DNA of 64,000 nt from an uncultured Desulfuromusa sp. (GTDB lineage: Bacteria > Desulfobacterota > Desulfuromonadia > Desulfuromonadales > Geopsychrobacteraceae), in contig NZ_OY776574.1 in assembly GCF_963675815.1 (NCBI RefSeq), positions 1-64,000 on the forward strand, read 5' to 3'. This document shows positions 9,925 through 19,839 of the stretch, one piece after another. The stretch's first letter is position 1. Each line of letters opens with the position of its first letter. The translations under genes were made by a program, and so were the position numbers. The notes under the pieces are model-generated. The model did no database searches. It saw nothing but the letters and a program-made list of their open reading frames with translations, and was not told where the DNA came from.

Positions 9925-12490
9925 CTCCGCTGACGATGATCTGGGTTCCGGAACGATCCAGAGTCAAGACTGGGCTGGCGCTGCTATCCATTGCTTCGTC
10001 GAAACGGACATTAAAACTGACGGCTTCGGCTTTATGGGGTCCGTCTGGGGTCATGATCAGACTGGAAACAGACGGAGTTTGCTGATCGATACTGAAGGCA
10101 TAGGCGATACTGTCGCTGTTGCCGAGGCTATCGACGGGAGTGAGGTGAACGGTATAGCGGTCGTCAACAAGTGGACTGTCCGGCTGGAACAGTAGCTGGG
10201 TGCCGTCGCTGCTCCAGTTGCCGGGGATAACAGCTCCTGCAGAATCGTGGAGTTCGGCACCGCTGAGGGAGGCGGTGTAGTCGACGGCGGACCATTGATC
10301 GTTGAAGCTGATCCTGAGTTGATCGGCACCGCTGACAATGCCGTTGATTGTGGGGGTTGAGCTTCCCAAGGCTGGTCCGGTGGTATCACGGATCAAGGTG
10401 ATCTGGGCAGGTGGACTCTGATTGCCGGCGGTATCACGGACAGTGAAATTGTAGAGGTTCTCCCCTTCGCTGCTCAGGGTGACGGAGACAGACCATTCGG
10501 TGGCGTTGTAGAAGCCGTCAATATGCTGATTGCCCAGATACAGATCGGATTCGGCTTCTTTGGTTCCTTCGACGGTGTAGCTGTTCTCTTTCAGGGTGGT
10601 GGCTTCAGTCGTAATTGCAAGAGCCGGGGCCGTGCCGTCGATGATCAGGGTTTGCTCTACGCCTGGACTGGCATTGCCGGCACCATCGAGGGCATGGAGG
10701 CTGACCTCGCTGCTCCCTTCGACGACGCCGATGAGGGTTGCCTGCCAGGTGGTATCGGTCGGGTAGCTGAGGCTGCCGAGGGTGCCGTTACTGGCGGTCA
10801 GGATCAATGTCTGACTGTCGGCCGACTTGGTCCCGCTTAAGATGATGGTTCCCGGCTGCTCGGGTCCCATGGTATTGATGGTCGGGGCTTCGGGTGCAAC
10901 GGTGTCGACGGTGAAACTGAAACTGTGGCTACCGGCATTACCGAGGTCGTCAGTCGGGACGATGGTGACGGTATAGGTGCCATCGGCCAGGGCATTGGCG
11001 GGAGTAAAGGTCAGGGTATCGGCCCCGTTATCGCTCCAGCTGCCGCTGATGAGTTCACTAGCACCTTTGACCATCTGAGTGCCGGAAGCGCTGCGGCTGG
11101 CAAGCAAATCCAGACTTGAATACTGATCACTCAGTTTCAGGTTGATAGCGGAGCTTGCGTTTTGCGTCTGGGTTCCATCGGCAGGAAATGTCGACACCAC
11201 TTGTGGCGGCTGATTATCGAGGATCAGACTAAGGCTTCGGGCTCGACTGGACACCCCGTTAACATCACGGGAGACAATGTTAAACAGGTTTGCACCGTAA
11301 TGGAGTGTGACAGTGGCTTGCCAATCGGTTGCCGACTCATCATAGGCGACCATCTCCTGGCCGTTGATCCAGATCGAGGTCCCGGGTTCGCGGGTGCCGG
11401 AAAGAAGAAAGCTCGATGATGATGTTATTGTTGTCGAAGCAAGGTTGACGGTTGGAGGTGAAGGGCGGTCTGAACCGGCAACAACCCTATTGTAGGCATC
11501 CGTTATCTCTGTAGTCGATAATGCCCGTTGATAAATAGCGACTTCATCGATCAATCCGCCATAAAACTCATCATTCTCCGTATGATTTGCCCCAAGCTCA
11601 AACCAGCCGGACATAAAATGTAACGGGCGACTATTGAGAACCTGAGTCGCCGTCAGCTGTCCATTGATATAGATCGATACGGTTTGATCGGAGCAAACCA
11701 CAGCAAATTGTGACCAGGAATTCAAATATACTGAGCCTGATGCCGTCTGGACGGTTTCGCCATCTTCGCCCTGATCCCAATTTTGCCGATATTTAATACT
11801 TTGATCTGAGTCGAAGAAAATCTCCCACCCTGTCTGACCTTCACTGCCACTGTAAATAATTCCGCCAGTCTGGGCAGAGAGTGGCTTGATCCAACCAACC
11901 ACCGAGAAATTGTTTTCTATGTCTAACTCATAATAGGGGAAACGTGCGTAGGCTCCAACGCCATCAAGGACTGCCGATTGTGTTCCGACAACCTTTTCTT
12001 CAGTGAAACCGGCAGCGTCATACCCGGTTCCGTGAAGAGAATGAAAAGAACTGTCCCGCCAGTCACCATCAAGATGCCAGAGACTGACGATATCGGGGTC
12101 TGTCGTGGTTGCAGGCAAAAATTGAATGGCAACAGGCATACTGGTCGTCAGTTCGTTAACTGCACTGTTGATAGCAACGCTGATCGTCGAACTGGCCACC
12201 GTGCCACCATCATGCCCGGCCGGGAAAGCGACACTGATCGTCGAACTGGCCACCGTGCCACCATCATACCCGGCCGGGAAAGCGACACTGATCGTCGAAC
12301 TGGCCACCGTGCCACCATCATACCCGGCCGGGAAAGCGACACTGATCGGCTGAGACACGTCAACAGTGGTTTCGGCACAAACTGATAAGCCCCCAAACAA
12401 ACAAAGTAATGCAGCCATAAACCCGACATAAAAGTATCTGGTTACCGCATTCCTTATTTCCGCTCCAGCCTCTGGACGGCGTAAACACAT
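9635..12490 (-). CDS. Giant secreted LamG/Ig-like protein, N-terminal part before frameshift
   Basis: The start chosen is the ATG at 12490, preceded by AGGGG, rather than a start further upstream. The product begins with a hydrophobic export signal (FMAALLCLFGGLSVCAE). Next come three near-identical 18-residue units (ISVAFPAGYDGGTVASST), then a LamG/concanavalin-like domain (SLWHLDGDWRDSS through GGLIDEVAIYQRALS), then Ig-like modules. The frame fails at the C6/G6 run 9684-9689: one base fewer would continue into the 3184-9924 frame as FPLGPNPEDQISIN. The neighbours on the same strand are a glycine-rich exported protein upstream and the Rhs gene downstream, so all three may form one surface-protein locus. 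Exact function unknown. Confidence 0.85.
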   Translation of the reverse strand: MCLRRPEAGAEIRNAVTRYFYVGFMAALLCLFGGLSVCAETTVDVSQPISVAFPAGYDGGTVASSTISVAFPAGYDGGTVASSTISVAFPAGHDGGTVASSTISVAINSAVNELTTSMPVAIQFLPATTTDPDIVSLWHLDGDWRDSSFHSLHGTGYDAAGFTEEKVVGTQSAVLDGVGAYARFPYYELDIENNFSVVGWIKPLSAQTGGIIYSGSEGQTGWEIFFDSDQSIKYRQNWDQGEDGETVQTASGSVYLNSWSQFAVVCSDQTVSIYINGQLTATQVLNSRPLHFMSGWFELGANHTENDEFYGGLIDEVAIYQRALSTTEITDAYNRVVAGSDRPSPPTVNLASTTITSSSSFLLSGTREPGTSIWINGQEMVAYDESATDWQATVTLHYGANLFNIVSRDVNGVSSRARSLSLILDNQPPQVVSTFPADGTQTQNASSAINLKLSDQYSSLDLLASRSASGTQMVKGASELISGSWSDNGADTLTFTPANALADGTYTVTIVPTDDLGNAGSHSFSFTVDTVAPEAPTINTMGPEQPGTIILSGTKSADSQTLILTASNGTLGSLSYPTDTTWQATLIGVVEGSSEVSLHALDGAGNASPGVEQTLIIDGTAPALAITTEATTLKENSYTVEGTKEAESDLYLGNQHIDGFYNATEWSVSVTLSSEGENLYNFTVRDTAGNQSPPAQITLIRDTTGPALGSSTPTINGIVSGADQLRISFNDQWSAVDYTASLSGAELHDSAGAVIPGNWSSDGTQLLFQPDSPLVDDRYTVHLTPVDSLGNSDSIAYAFSIDQQTPSVSSLIMTPDGPHKAEAVSFNVRFDEAMDSSASPVLTLDRSGTQIIVSGDAGNDSFTAADNEPPNTELWTVAPQGLVSIQNGRLQISGAVTSINSQYLLHGDFDVEVEIDVTGASEIISWEQRLAVRFPPWPQSRRSNQHQSALQ
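9684..9689 (-). other. Frameshifting homopolymer (G6 on plus strand) inside giant gene
   Basis: On the coding strand the run reads TTCCCCCCTTGG. With six C the frame ends soon after (PPWPQSRRSNQHQ); with five it continues into more than 2,100 further codons. It is therefore either an assembly or read error, a disabling mutation, or a slipped-strand phase-variation tract. Confidence 0.7.
12181..12350 (-). repeat. 54-bp tandem repeat, about three copies, within giant gene
   Basis: The string TGATCGTCGAACTGGCC recurs at 12181, 12235 and 12289, with a partial fourth copy at 12343, giving an exact 54-bp period. Each unit encodes 18 residues, keeping frame, immediately after the signal peptide. 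The copies are almost identical, so the array is recent or kept homogeneous. Confidence 0.9.
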
Positions 12491-12625
12491 AACAGCCCCT
12501 ACCTGATCAAAAAATAGCAATTCAAAATCAGCACGACAAAGTGGAGCTATCCCCAACAAGAATCAGAAAATAATTTCCGCCAGACGAAGACAGCTCTCGA
12601 TGGCAACGGTCCCTAAATCAGCAAA

Positions 12626-14101
12626 TCACATCGGTATCTCGCGCCCCGATTCCGTGATGTAGAAAAGTCGACTCTCACCGCCAAGGCTCGACTCAACCTT
12701 GACTCGGGCAATCTGCTCACCATCAATTACAGGCCGTTGGCCATTAACTGCAACCAACTCATAGGTCACATAGGCAGTCAGAATTGATGGATAAGTCGTC
12801 GACAGGGGGACACTCACTGTCGCCTGGCTGGAAAGATCAGAACCAACCAAGGGAGCTATTGCGGAAGCGATATCCCCAACAGAAGGGATAGCTTTCAATG
12901 TCAAACTGGGACTGCCTAGCAGCGGAATATTTTGCGCCTCAACCGTAATCTCTATCGGGTTTGTCGTACTGTAATCGAGCCAGATATCGGGAGAGTCAAG
13001 TAATCCACGAGAACTCGAAGGAACGGCCTTGCCGCCAATGGAGATGATATTCAGGGTTGGCAGATCGGCAGGGTACAAATCTGTGATAATAGACGTTGCC
13101 GGCACAGGTTCCAGAGCAATCAGTGATTGTGAAATGGTGCCGGAGGCAGATTCCAGACTGATCCGCCCCTGGCCACCAGTCCCGCCACGAGCGGTGGAAG
13201 TTGAAGCCCCTCCACGGCCACCTGTACCACCTATAGCTTGCAACCGCCCTGTGCCAAGAATGCTGTTTGCCAGCAGACGAATGGCGCCGCCGGCGCCGCC
13301 GCCACCGCCGCCACCATAGTAATCGTTACCAGAACTATCATAGTAGAGACCATATGCCCCACTCCCACCATTGGCCCGGATCAGCCCGGTCAAGGTCAGA
13401 TCGCCATCGGCGGCGATGAGTAGCGCCCCGGCGCCGCCGCCGCCGCCACCCCCAGCATATCCAGTGGTTGCCGATCCACCACCGCCACCGGATCCTCCCA
13501 TAAGAGGAAAACAGCGAACATTGCCATAAACTTGACCACCAGCCCCACCATAATCTGGAAAACTATAACCATTACTTCCGACGCTCCCAAAACCGCCACC
13601 GGCACCTATGCCTGTTATACCTATATATGAAGTAGCTAATCTAGCTCCGACCCCTCCTCCACCAGGGCCATAACCGCGTTTCCCGGCATACTTTGGCTGC
13701 CCTCCCATGCCACCTGTATAGCCCCCCGGTCCCGGCTGACCGCCATCACGTCCACTGCCATTTTTGCCATCAACACTGATCGTCCCAACGATATTGACAT
13801 CCCCCGTTGCTAACATGGTCACCGGTGTGTTGGCTTCATTGTTGATAAAAGTCAGGGTTGCCCCAGATTCAACAGTCACGGTGGTGAAGTGAAACACCCC
13901 GTCCTCATCCAGCGGCAAGGCAGAGCCGACCACAACCCCACCTACAGACACACTGGTCGTTTCACCATCGATGGATACCATCAGGGCGCCATCCGAGCCA
14001 TCACTCCCGCTGCTAAAAGCTGCCAAAACCTGCGACGGCACGAGAGAGATCAGCAGCCCCAACATCATTGCAGCAATACTGAAACACTTACATTTTTTCA
14101 T
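12626..14101 (-). CDS. Exported glycine-rich protein
   Basis: The 491-residue product starts with a good signal peptide (MKKCKCFSIAAMMLGLLIS, cleavage near SQVLAA) behind a strong GGAGG ribosome site. A short beta-rich stretch (VTVESGATLTFINNEANTP) is followed by long glycine-rich runs (GPGGYTGGMGGQ, GGSGGGGGSATTG). The last 130 residues are less biased and end in YITESGREIPM. No enzyme motif is visible. It lies just upstream of the giant LamG/FN3 gene on the same strand and is probably an extracellular or cell-surface structural protein. Function inferred from composition only. Confidence 0.8.
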   Translation of the reverse strand: MKKCKCFSIAAMMLGLLISLVPSQVLAAFSSGSDGSDGALMVSIDGETTSVSVGGVVVGSALPLDEDGVFHFTTVTVESGATLTFINNEANTPVTMLATGDVNIVGTISVDGKNGSGRDGGQPGPGGYTGGMGGQPKYAGKRGYGPGGGGVGARLATSYIGITGIGAGGGFGSVGSNGYSFPDYGGAGGQVYGNVRCFPLMGGSGGGGGSATTGYAGGGGGGGAGALLIAADGDLTLTGLIRANGGSGAYGLYYDSSGNDYYGGGGGGGAGGAIRLLANSILGTGRLQAIGGTGGRGGASTSTARGGTGGQGRISLESASGTISQSLIALEPVPATSIITDLYPADLPTLNIISIGGKAVPSSSRGLLDSPDIWLDYSTTNPIEITVEAQNIPLLGSPSLTLKAIPSVGDIASAIAPLVGSDLSSQATVSVPLSTTYPSILTAYVTYELVAVNGQRPVIDGEQIARVKVESSLGGESRLFYITESGREIPM

Positions 14102-14549
14102 CTCAATTCCTCCAGCAATCGTTATAAAATTTTCAATTTGTCAGTCTGTAATCTTCATTCAAAACGCAAAAAATCCGCACCAGAATAAGGCTTCAGCCTT
14201 TTCCAATACGGATTCATTAATTTAAATAACTGTACCATGGACCCCCTCCATTTACATACCACATCAATATATACAGATGGGCAGGTTAACGGCTTCACAA
14301 CAGCATGTCAACGTCTTTTTAGTCAGTTTTTTTAGTCAGTAAATACAAGAACATAACAACAACATACCCATTTACCCGATTCCTGCGGAGACAAACAGAC
14401 CTCTCTCTCAATCACCTAAAACACCAATTTATCAAAACAAATAACAGTAAGATCAAGCCTCAAGAACAAAACGAAACAACACCTCAAACCGGTACCGGTA
14501 AATCAACGTTGAGTTGATTTTTGACTAGATCCATCGGCTCGCTTAGTTT
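14102..14549. other. Gene-free AT-rich region between glycine-rich gene and recombinase
   Basis: About 450 bases without a convincing gene. It contains a direct repeat TTTTTAGTCAGT near 14318-14340 and an inverted repeat AAATCAAC/GTTGATTT at 14500-14507 and 14513-14520, followed by TTTTTG. The latter could act as a terminator, or mark part of an attachment region for the adjacent recombinase; no second attachment copy was identified. Confidence 0.4.
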
Positions 14550-16204
14550 GTGTCATTTTCAAAAATGCCTCCGGAGGGCATAATTTATGTAAGCGCCATG
14601 ATGTATGGAGGGTTAACCCACAAAAAATGGATTAAGCCACTATATTACGCATTAAAGAATCATCAATTTTATCTCTATGACGACTGGTTATGGTTAGATT
14701 TGTGGGTAGACGCACCCCTACAAAAAATAGAGATCGTTTTTTTCTGCAAAAAAGATTTGATAAATATCGCCGGTGGTTCGCCGACCCAATGACTCAACTC
14801 TTGATTTTCCAGTGGATAACAAAGAACGATGACACGCTACCTTCCTCCATTGACCCTGATATCTGGAATGCATGTCAGGAATATTTACTCAATATCAATG
14901 TCGAGAAGTTATCTCTCCCCTCTTTCCTCAAATGCTGCCAATCCAGAAACACCTTAACCATCCCGCCTTTTTTGGCTGAGTATGCAGAGAACAAGCTCCC
15001 TTCAGCATCACTTCCTGATGAAGTTTGGCTAAGAGTCCTGACAGGCAAGAATATTCTAATCCGTATTCAACCTAAAAGGCCCATAGAGCAAAATATAGGG
15101 CCCTTTGAATTTAAATACGAAAAACAAAAACAACTCCTTAAAGAGCTCATATCGCAACTGGAGGAAGCTGCTACACCACTAGAGACTGTTGATGATTTTC
15201 TTCAGAAACATGTTGGAGATATAAGTCCTATTTTATTTTTACTTGCTGATTGGGCTATACAACTTTTAAGTCCTCGGCTCTATGAGTATGAGATAAGGAA
15301 CAAAAGTGGTTCTTTAGCACCAAGCTCTGTACAGAATTATCTTCGTACTATCGGTGAAGATTTGCTCGCCGAGTGGGAAGATAAGGACATCACAAATCTG
15401 GAAGATGATAAAATCATCAGTATCATTTATGCAACGGGAAGGCGGTTACAAGGCAAAGAGGAAAATGATAAAGATCTCCCTGACGAACTAGCAAGCGAAA
15501 AAGTGTATAGGCTGCGTCAATTTTACCGCCACATTGAAATTTTCCATGGGGCTCCTCAGATCGATATCATTGATATGCTCAATGCCAATGGGGAAATAAT
15601 CAGCCGCCCGAACGTCAACCTCTTGACATTCGAACAATATCGGCAAGTTTTAACAAATCTTGGTTGGGAAAGAGAAAAGCTATCCAGACTTGAAAAAATT
15701 TCTCTCTTTTTCACTATCATAGCCTTTCGTGGCGGTCTACGAAGTTCAGAAATAATGGGTCTACTGGTTGGGGATCTTCAGGGCGACAGATCACTGGAGA
15801 TTCTGGTCCGTCCTCAACACGAAAGAAAATTAAAATCCCCAGCCGCAAAGAGGCGTATACCTCTCCACATTTTACTCTCTGAAGATGAACTTTCCTTCAT
15901 TTTGTCATGGCTTAAATTCCGTCGAGCTGAACCAGGGGTAACACACAAACATCTGCTACTGACGGAAGGACCTTTGATAAACGAACAGCTAGAGGTACCA
16001 AAACAAGTCAGAGTTTGTCTCAAAGAAACAATCAATGACAGCACTTTTGTTGTGCATCATCTTCGCCACTGCTACGAAACTTGGCTACTCACACGACTCC
16101 TTCTCCGAACAGATATCCACCTCTCATCCGTGCCAAGTTTTCTTCGTTCATCAGAATTCGAAAACAAGAATTTGGGGGACATGAGAGATTTTTTTCGAGA
16201 ATGA
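14550..16204 (+). pseudogene. Tyrosine recombinase, N-terminal and core part, frameshifted
   Basis: Two overlapping frames together look like one integrase. The first (14550-14792, GTG start) gives SAMMYGGLTHKKW and LWLDLW; the second (from about 14705) continues with RRWFADPMTQLLIFQWIT. A missing base in the G run near 14703-14708 would join them. The core contains the first catalytic arginine box (FRGGLRSSEIMGLL) and the HxxR box (VVHHLRHCYETWLL). The frame then ends after MRDFFRE because of a run of seven T at 16189-16195; with six T it would read on into the next feature. As sequenced the enzyme cannot be made in one piece. Tyrosine recombinase assignment is confident; the substrate is unknown. 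Confidence 0.75.
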
Positions 16205-17066
16205 ACCTTTAAGGCGGAAAAGCAATTATGCTGCTGCAGTGACCATAGGGCATGCTGACATCCTTGAAGGCTATCATAGTTATATGCATCTGACAGATTG
16301 GCTTTTATGCTACATGCTTCGACACCAACATGCTGCTATTCCAATCAGCAATAAAGCCCTTGCCACAATAACAGGTCGTACAATTGACCGGGCTAATCAG
16401 CTTATTAGAAACAATCCAAATCCACTTCTGGCCGCAGTGAGTGCGCTATCTGTTGAGTTTAAAAAAATTGAGCCTCATTCACTACTGAGCTCATTACAAA
16501 AAAATCAGAACAAACCACAAAAAGAGAGGAAGAAAGGCCTGCCCCCTTTTGACGAGGCATTTTCAATACTAAAGAATAGCCACTTCCAAAATGGTGGAAT
16601 CCAAGTCATTCCCAAGGCGATAGCAGCTATATCTATCGCAGAAGAACTCTATGAGAATTTTCTTAATTTAAGTTTAAGGTCGCAGAAGAAAAATGTGCGC
16701 ATAGCTAAATCAATCAAGGCGAACACTATTCAATATAATGGCAGAATTGAGTGTAGAAGCATCAAAGAAGCCAAAGAATGTTTGGATTTTTTACTCATTT
16801 GTGGAATAAGAAAAAAACAATTACAAATCATCTATCACGCCCCCAGAGGCACTACCACTGAGGCTTCAGGTCGAATAAATAAAAAATGGACTACAGCCCT
16901 CTCTATAAAAACCACCATTGGCCCTAACACGAAAAGATCATCCACAAATGGTTGCATCCGTATTGAAATTGAAAATTTAGGAAAAAACCACATCAAAAAA
17001 ACTGAAATAAAACGAATTTTATATTCTGTTTATGAATTACTCATAATCTGCCGGAGTCGTATTTAG
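16196..17066 (+). pseudogene. Tyrosine recombinase, C-terminal part in shifted frame
   Basis: Continuing from the T7 run in the +1-corrected frame gives NEPLRRKSNYAAAVTIGHADILEG and then YHSYMHLTDW, which supplies the remaining catalytic elements expected of the family: the GH motif and the tyrosine nucleophile in SYMH. The only late start codon would be GTG at 16239, which would leave a fragment without the arginines. About 240 further residues, lysine-rich and without recognised motifs, form a C-terminal extension. The gene ends overlapping by 30 bases with the convergent gene on the other strand. Base composition is AT-rich compared with the flanks, consistent with transfer. Confidence 0.7.
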
Positions 17067-17894
17067 CTCAATTACTTCTATTTCTTTTCTTTTTCCGACT
17101 TTATGAACTTGAGTAAAAACATACTCACCGACACAAGAACTAAGAATATCTGAAATCGCTAAAATACAAGCATCATCAACACAGAGAGTTATTTTTTCTC
17201 TTCCATTTTTGATCATCATTGTTTTGCTCTCAATATCGATAAAATAAATTTTATCAATTGACATTGGCCGGCTAGCAATAAATCTTCGTAGAGAAATATT
17301 CGTTAAATCTTCAACTTCATTTATCGATTCTTTGGGAAAATTCTCTGAGTCATCTTCAGGGTTCTCCTCCAGAAATAAAGGTTCCTGAAGGTTGGTCCCC
17401 GCCAATTTCTTTAACGACAGAAACTGTAAACTACCGCTATACATTGTAACGCGGTAATAACCGCGTTTTTGTTGGTTATACAAAGCTATATGACGATAAA
17501 GGTCCTGGAGTTCAGACTTATTTAGTGGCTGAGTTGTTTGCTTTAAAGCGCTAAAATCTGAAATCAATTTATCAATCATACTGTTTATCTTTTTTAAATC
17601 TTTTTCGTAACAAGTGTTAATAATTGACAAAAAACTGCTGATAAGAAATTTCAAGATTTCATCGGGTTGTTCAAATTGCTCAGAATTGAGAAACTCAGTG
17701 CGATAAATGCAAGAGAACTTGCAGTCATTGTCAAAGTGAAATGATTCAACACGTAATTCTGGGACAAACAAAGAAGAAATATAATTATAATATTCTCTAT
17801 ACTTCTTGTACAGATAGAGTCCAGCTTTATCAGCAGCTGGTACTTGCGGACAATTGACGATTTTGTAAGATAAATAAAAATCCATTTTAAGCAT
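17037..17894 (-). CDS. Hypothetical protein convergent with recombinase
   Basis: This 285-residue acidic protein has no family that I recognise. It has no signal peptide and no membrane segment. The central part is helical with an acidic stretch (EENPEDDSENFPKESINEVEDL), and the C-terminal third looks like mixed alpha/beta (KIYFIDIESKTMMIKNGREK). Composition is AT-rich, like the recombinase it converges on, and the two overlap by 30 bases at their 3' ends. The ATG at 17894 or at 17885 (MDFYLSY) could be the start. It is probably cargo of the same acquired segment. Confidence 0.6.
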   Translation of the reverse strand: MLKMDFYLSYKIVNCPQVPAADKAGLYLYKKYREYYNYISSLFVPELRVESFHFDNDCKFSCIYRTEFLNSEQFEQPDEILKFLISSFLSIINTCYEKDLKKINSMIDKLISDFSALKQTTQPLNKSELQDLYRHIALYNQQKRGYYRVTMYSGSLQFLSLKKLAGTNLQEPLFLEENPEDDSENFPKESINEVEDLTNISLRRFIASRPMSIDKIYFIDIESKTMMIKNGREKITLCVDDACILAISDILSSCVGEYVFTQVHKVGKRKEIEVIELNTTPADYE

Positions 17895-18013
17895 AAGCTA
17901 ATCTCCTTTTTTTGAAGTTAGTTAAGCTTAAATAAAAAAATGTATTTTTTTCTTTCACAAAAGCCGGTTTTTGGTCCTTTTTCATTTTTTTTTGCGAATG
18001 AAGCCCTACGGCT

Positions 18014-18828
18014 GGTATTGTCAATTTAATGCCCTTTCCCCAGTATAGAGGAATGAATAATCAAATCACCGTCTACAAAGGCCATCGTTTTCCAAAATCC
18101 ATTATCAGTCACGCTGTATGGCTCTACTACAGATTCTCGCTGAGCTATAGAGAAGTGGAAGAGCTTCTCGCTGTCCGAGGCGTGGAAGTCAGTTACGAAT
18201 CTATCTGGAAGTGGTGCCTTAAATTTCCATCCTTCTACGCGAAAAAGCTGCGCAAGTCTGCTGGTCAGGCTGGTGACATCTGGTATCTGGATGAGGTTTT
18301 TATCAAAATACGGGGCGAACAGCACTACCTCTGGCGAGCAGTCGATCAGGATGGTGATGAAATCGACGTCCTGGTTCAACATAAGAGCAACAAACAAGCG
18401 GCGCTTCGTTTCTTCCGCAAGTTGTTTCTGAAAACTGGCGTACGTCCATACAAGATCGTGACCGATAAATTCCGCAGCTACCCAGCCGCGTTAAAAGAGT
18501 TATCAACCAGGGCACCACATGAGACGGGTCGGTATCAAAACAATCGAGCGGAACTTTCACACCAACCCACCCGACAGCGTGAACGAAAAATGAGGCGTTT
18601 CAAGTCACAAAGACAAACCCAGCAATTTCTCTCCTTTCATGGCCTGGCAAACAACCTTTTTCGTCATCAGCGCCATTTACTGAGCGCAAAAAGCTCCCGC
18701 ACCCTTCGAGATCGATCCTTTGCAATTTGGGAGCAGGATACCGGCGCCCGCAATCCTACTTGGTTGTAATGTGATTTTCTCGGAAAAGCAGCCTATTTCT
18801 GCTCTGTATTCGTTAAGTTGACAATACC
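18014..18828 (+). mobile_element. IS6-family insertion sequence, 815 bp
   Basis: The element is bounded by 16-bp terminal inverted repeats with one mismatch: GGTATTGTCAATTTAA at 18014-18029 and the complement of GGTATTGTCAACTTAA at 18813-18828. Size, single-ORF organisation and transposase sequence fit the IS6/IS26 group. The 8 bases on either side (CTACGGCT and TAAAAAGC) differ, so no target duplication is preserved; the copy is old or was rearranged through cointegrates. Confidence 0.85.
18053..18769 (+). CDS. IS6-family transposase
   Basis: The 238-residue protein carries the compact DDE catalytic core of the IS6 family: the first aspartate in WYLDEVFIKI, the second in IVTDKFRSYP and the glutamate in NNRAELSHQ, followed by the conserved PTRQRERKMRRFKS. 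An N-terminal helix-turn-helix region (SLSYREVEELLAVRGVEVS) would bind the terminal repeats. An in-frame ATG at 18029 overlaps the left terminal repeat, so the ATG at 18053, preceded by AGAGGA, is preferred. Length is normal for the family and all catalytic residues are present, so it appears intact. Confidence 0.92.
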   Translation: MNNQITVYKGHRFPKSIISHAVWLYYRFSLSYREVEELLAVRGVEVSYESIWKWCLKFPSFYAKKLRKSAGQAGDIWYLDEVFIKIRGEQHYLWRAVDQDGDEIDVLVQHKSNKQAALRFFRKLFLKTGVRPYKIVTDKFRSYPAALKELSTRAPHETGRYQNNRAELSHQPTRQRERKMRRFKSQRQTQQFLSFHGLANNLFRHQRHLLSAKSSRTLRDRSFAIWEQDTGARNPTWL

Positions 18829-18944
18829 TAAAAAGCTCCCTTACCCCCGATGTAAGTGTGTTTTTTGTACAACGGTATTTTATCAATGCATTCCATAAAA
18901 TACCGGCAAAACATATTATTAGCAGCCCATCTTCTAGTGGATTT

Positions 18945-19781
18945 TTAAAGCGAAACTCGACAACGCACGATATTAGTACTATCGTTTTCGACCGTGCGCT
19001 GGTATTGAACTGCTGATTGACCAAAGGCCATGGTGGCACCGATCATGTGGTTTTCTGGTATATCGAGCTTCTTTCGCACTCCCGGCAATAATTCATCGAT
19101 GGCGTAACGAGCCAAACCATCCCAGACTGTACCGACACCCAGACTCTGGGCAAACAGTTCGAAGTAGGATAGAGCAATCACACAATCGGGTACCGGTGAA
19201 GAAATATTGCGAGGGGCCGATGCAATTAAAAGATGAGGAGCTCCCCTAAACAACACATCGATATTTTTTTTGTGCCAGAGCAAAACAAAGTTGGAAAACC
19301 CCTTTCGATTTTCGGGCAGTTTTCCCTCATCGGCCAGTTTTTCGAGAGCAGCATATGTGTACTGACGAAACTTATCCATCGTTTGTTTATCCTCGATGAC
19401 ACTCAGCTGGACCTGACGAACGTTCCCCCCAGTAGGAGCTTGACATGCGACATTAAGCAGTCGCTGCAATAACTCTGGCTTGAGGTTCTCATCTTCATAC
19501 TGACGAACTGAACGGCGGCCTTTGATAAGAGTTTCCAGCTGGGCAGGGTCTGGAAAAGCCCCCAGTAGCGGTGCACTCTGACTCGGTCTCTTGCCAAGAA
19601 TTGAAACAGCCCCAGTTGGGCAGATCGCCAAGCAATGCTGACATCTTAGACATGCAGCTTCTTTCTCTTTCTGAATACGCGGCCATCCACTATCTAGATC
19701 GATTATATTAGCCACGCAATCTTTTGCACAGATGCCGCATTGAATGCATTTCTCTTTATCAATTTTAAATTTCAGCATCAT
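18945..19781 (-). CDS. Ferredoxin-nitroreductase fusion
   Basis: The first 65 residues form a two-cluster ferredoxin domain with CIQCGICAKDC and CLRCQHCLAICP motifs. The rest (residues 80-278) is an FMN-dependent nitroreductase fold beginning GRRSVRQYEDENLKPE and containing the FMN-binding stretch QAPTGGNVRQVQL. Proteins of this layout are common in strict anaerobes and are thought to reduce quinone or nitro-type substrates with ferredoxin electrons; the real substrate is unknown. It lies 58 bases downstream of the ABC exporter on the same strand and may be co-transcribed with it. Cytoplasmic, no signal. Confidence 0.88.
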   Translation of the reverse strand: MMLKFKIDKEKCIQCGICAKDCVANIIDLDSGWPRIQKEKEAACLRCQHCLAICPTGAVSILGKRPSQSAPLLGAFPDPAQLETLIKGRRSVRQYEDENLKPELLQRLLNVACQAPTGGNVRQVQLSVIEDKQTMDKFRQYTYAALEKLADEGKLPENRKGFSNFVLLWHKKNIDVLFRGAPHLLIASAPRNISSPVPDCVIALSYFELFAQSLGVGTVWDGLARYAIDELLPGVRKKLDIPENHMIGATMAFGQSAVQYQRTVENDSTNIVRCRVSL

Positions 19782-19839
19782 TTATCTCTTTGTTAAATAG
19801 ATATTCTCATCCAGCGCATAACCCTAAGCGGGCCCGTTA

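Noticed and set aside
3382..11419. Many plus-strand frames opposite the giant FN3 gene
   Set aside because: All are shadows created by the repeat composition of the coding strand.
18006..18836. Target-site duplication around the IS6 element
   Set aside because: The flanking 8-mers differ.
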